A program made the translations under genes and the position numbers. Below, one piece after another: positions 6,655-7,113 of a DNA stretch of 7,113 nt. The stretch is from Coriobacteriales bacterium (GTDB taxonomy: Bacteria; Actinomycetota; Coriobacteriia; Coriobacteriales; UBA8131). The notes under the pieces are model-generated. The model saw only the letters and a program-made list of their open reading frames with translations, was not told where the DNA came from and did not search any database. Within the stretch, counting starts at the first letter, position 1; every line of letters starts with the position of its first letter. The DNA lies in assembly GCA_031268525.1 (NCBI GenBank), contig JAIRXA010000044.1:1-7113 (forward strand), given 5' to 3'.

Positions 6655-7113
6655 TTACCGTGCCCGCCCCTCGGGCGGACACAGGTGTGTCTGAATGAAG
6701 TTAGCAAGAGCGACAGGATCATCGAGCAGGAAAACCGGAATGTCGGCATCGGTAGCAGCGGCGACGATGCGCGTCTGATCGGTCGCCACAGCCATGAGGC
6801 CGGGCAGGGCGGGGTCGAACGGACGTGTGGCGTCGTTGGGATTATCCGCACGGAACAACTCGATAGCGGGAAGTCCGGAAGCACGGTAGCCTTCTACGAG
6901 TATGATATCAAGTTCGCTTCTGCCTTGCGCGTCGCGCGCGGCAGCGCTCATCTCGGAGATGATCTGCTCGACCGGCAACTCCTCTGCAAGCGTACGCACA
7001 CAGCCAAGCTGATCGGGCGAAGCGACTACGGTGTAGCGACTGCCTGACTCACGATGCCGCCAACTGTCCTTGCCCTCAACATCCATCGAAAATCCCACAT
7101 GAGAATGATGCTT
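6655..7113 (-). CDS. mobB: Molybdopterin-guanine dinucleotide synthesis adapter MobB, 5' end outside window
   Basis: The frame is open from the right edge (first residues KHHSHVGFSMD) to TAA at 6655, giving 152 residues. The N-terminal P-loop lies outside. A GTG at 7098 is internal, not the start, because the conserved Lys-His-His segment precedes it. Family landmarks visible are KHHSHVGFSMDVEGKDSWRH, the VVASPDQ segment and DIILVEGYRASGLPAIELFR, which matches the DLILVEGFK...KIVLFR block of E. coli MobB. A final domain follows with AVATD and PVFLLDDPVALANFIQTHL. MobB binds GTP and assists MobA in turning Mo-molybdopterin into (bis-)MGD in the cytoplasm. The oxidoreductase at the left edge needs this cofactor. 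The protein ends CPPEGRAR, encoded by a REP-like hairpin and absent from ordinary MobB. Fusion of the missing N-terminus to MobA or MoeA is possible and cannot be judged. Confidence 0.93.
   Translation of the reverse strand, partial: KHHSHVGFSMDVEGKDSWRHRESGSRYTVVASPDQLGCVRTLAEELPVEQIISEMSAAARDAQGRSELDIILVEGYRASGLPAIELFRADNPNDATRPFDPALPGLMAVATDQTRIVAAATDADIPVFLLDDPVALANFIQTHLCPPEGRAR
6662..6682. repeat. REP-like hairpin inside the mobB 3' end
   Basis: CCGCCC (6664-6669) and GGGCGG (6673-6678) form a stem with a 3-base CTC loop, extended by GTG/CAC at the outside. It has the same core words as the two elements to its left but lies inside the last codons of mobB. It may protect or terminate the mobB mRNA. 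Confidence 0.65.

Noticed and set aside
6387..6884. 165-residue minus-strand open frame overlapping mobB and the inverted-repeat element
   Set aside because: Its first half is antiparallel frame noise within mobB, it has no domain or start signal, and it crosses three unrelated repeat elements.

Overview
The window looks like chromosome from a Gram-positive gut anaerobe of the class Coriobacteriia, most likely the Eggerthellaceae. I infer this from gene content: a Tat-exported molybdopterin oxidoreductase paired with a membrane-anchored LuxR-type regulator, a cofactor gene (mobB) nearby, and moderately GC-rich codon use. No 16S or other marker is present, so placement below class level is a guess.

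Layout. Positions 1-1457 (minus strand, running off the left edge) encode the N-terminal 485 residues of a DMSO-reductase-family molybdoenzyme with a Tat signal and an N-terminal 4Fe-4S site. After a 336-bp gap comes a 12-transmembrane LuxR-type regulator (1794-3173, minus), codirectional with the enzyme and a natural candidate for its control. Further upstream on the same strand is a UvrD-like superfamily 1 helicase (3300-5237) with altered motifs II, III and VI. A divergent intergenic region (5238-5570) follows. It carries a convincing promoter and a leader with three short hairpins, driving an orphan type IV pilin-like gene (5571-6056, plus). That gene ends at a strong intrinsic terminator (6083-6114).

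From about 6115 to 6682 the space between the convergent pilin and mobB genes is packed with repeats. It holds a 34-bp tandem array of five near-identical copies plus one diverged copy, a 151-bp element bounded by perfect 25-bp inverted repeats, and three REP-like GGGCGG/CCGCCC hairpins. The last hairpin lies inside the 3' end of mobB and encodes its C-terminal tail. mobB (6655 to the right edge, minus) is 5'-truncated by the window.

Functionally, the enzyme and MobB are linked through bis-MGD, the cofactor the enzyme needs. The regulator plausibly gates expression of the enzyme in response to an external substrate. The helicase and pilin have no evident connection to this theme. No wholly new multi-gene system is evident. 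The least explained items are the structured pilin leader, the divergent helicase and the layered repeat region.
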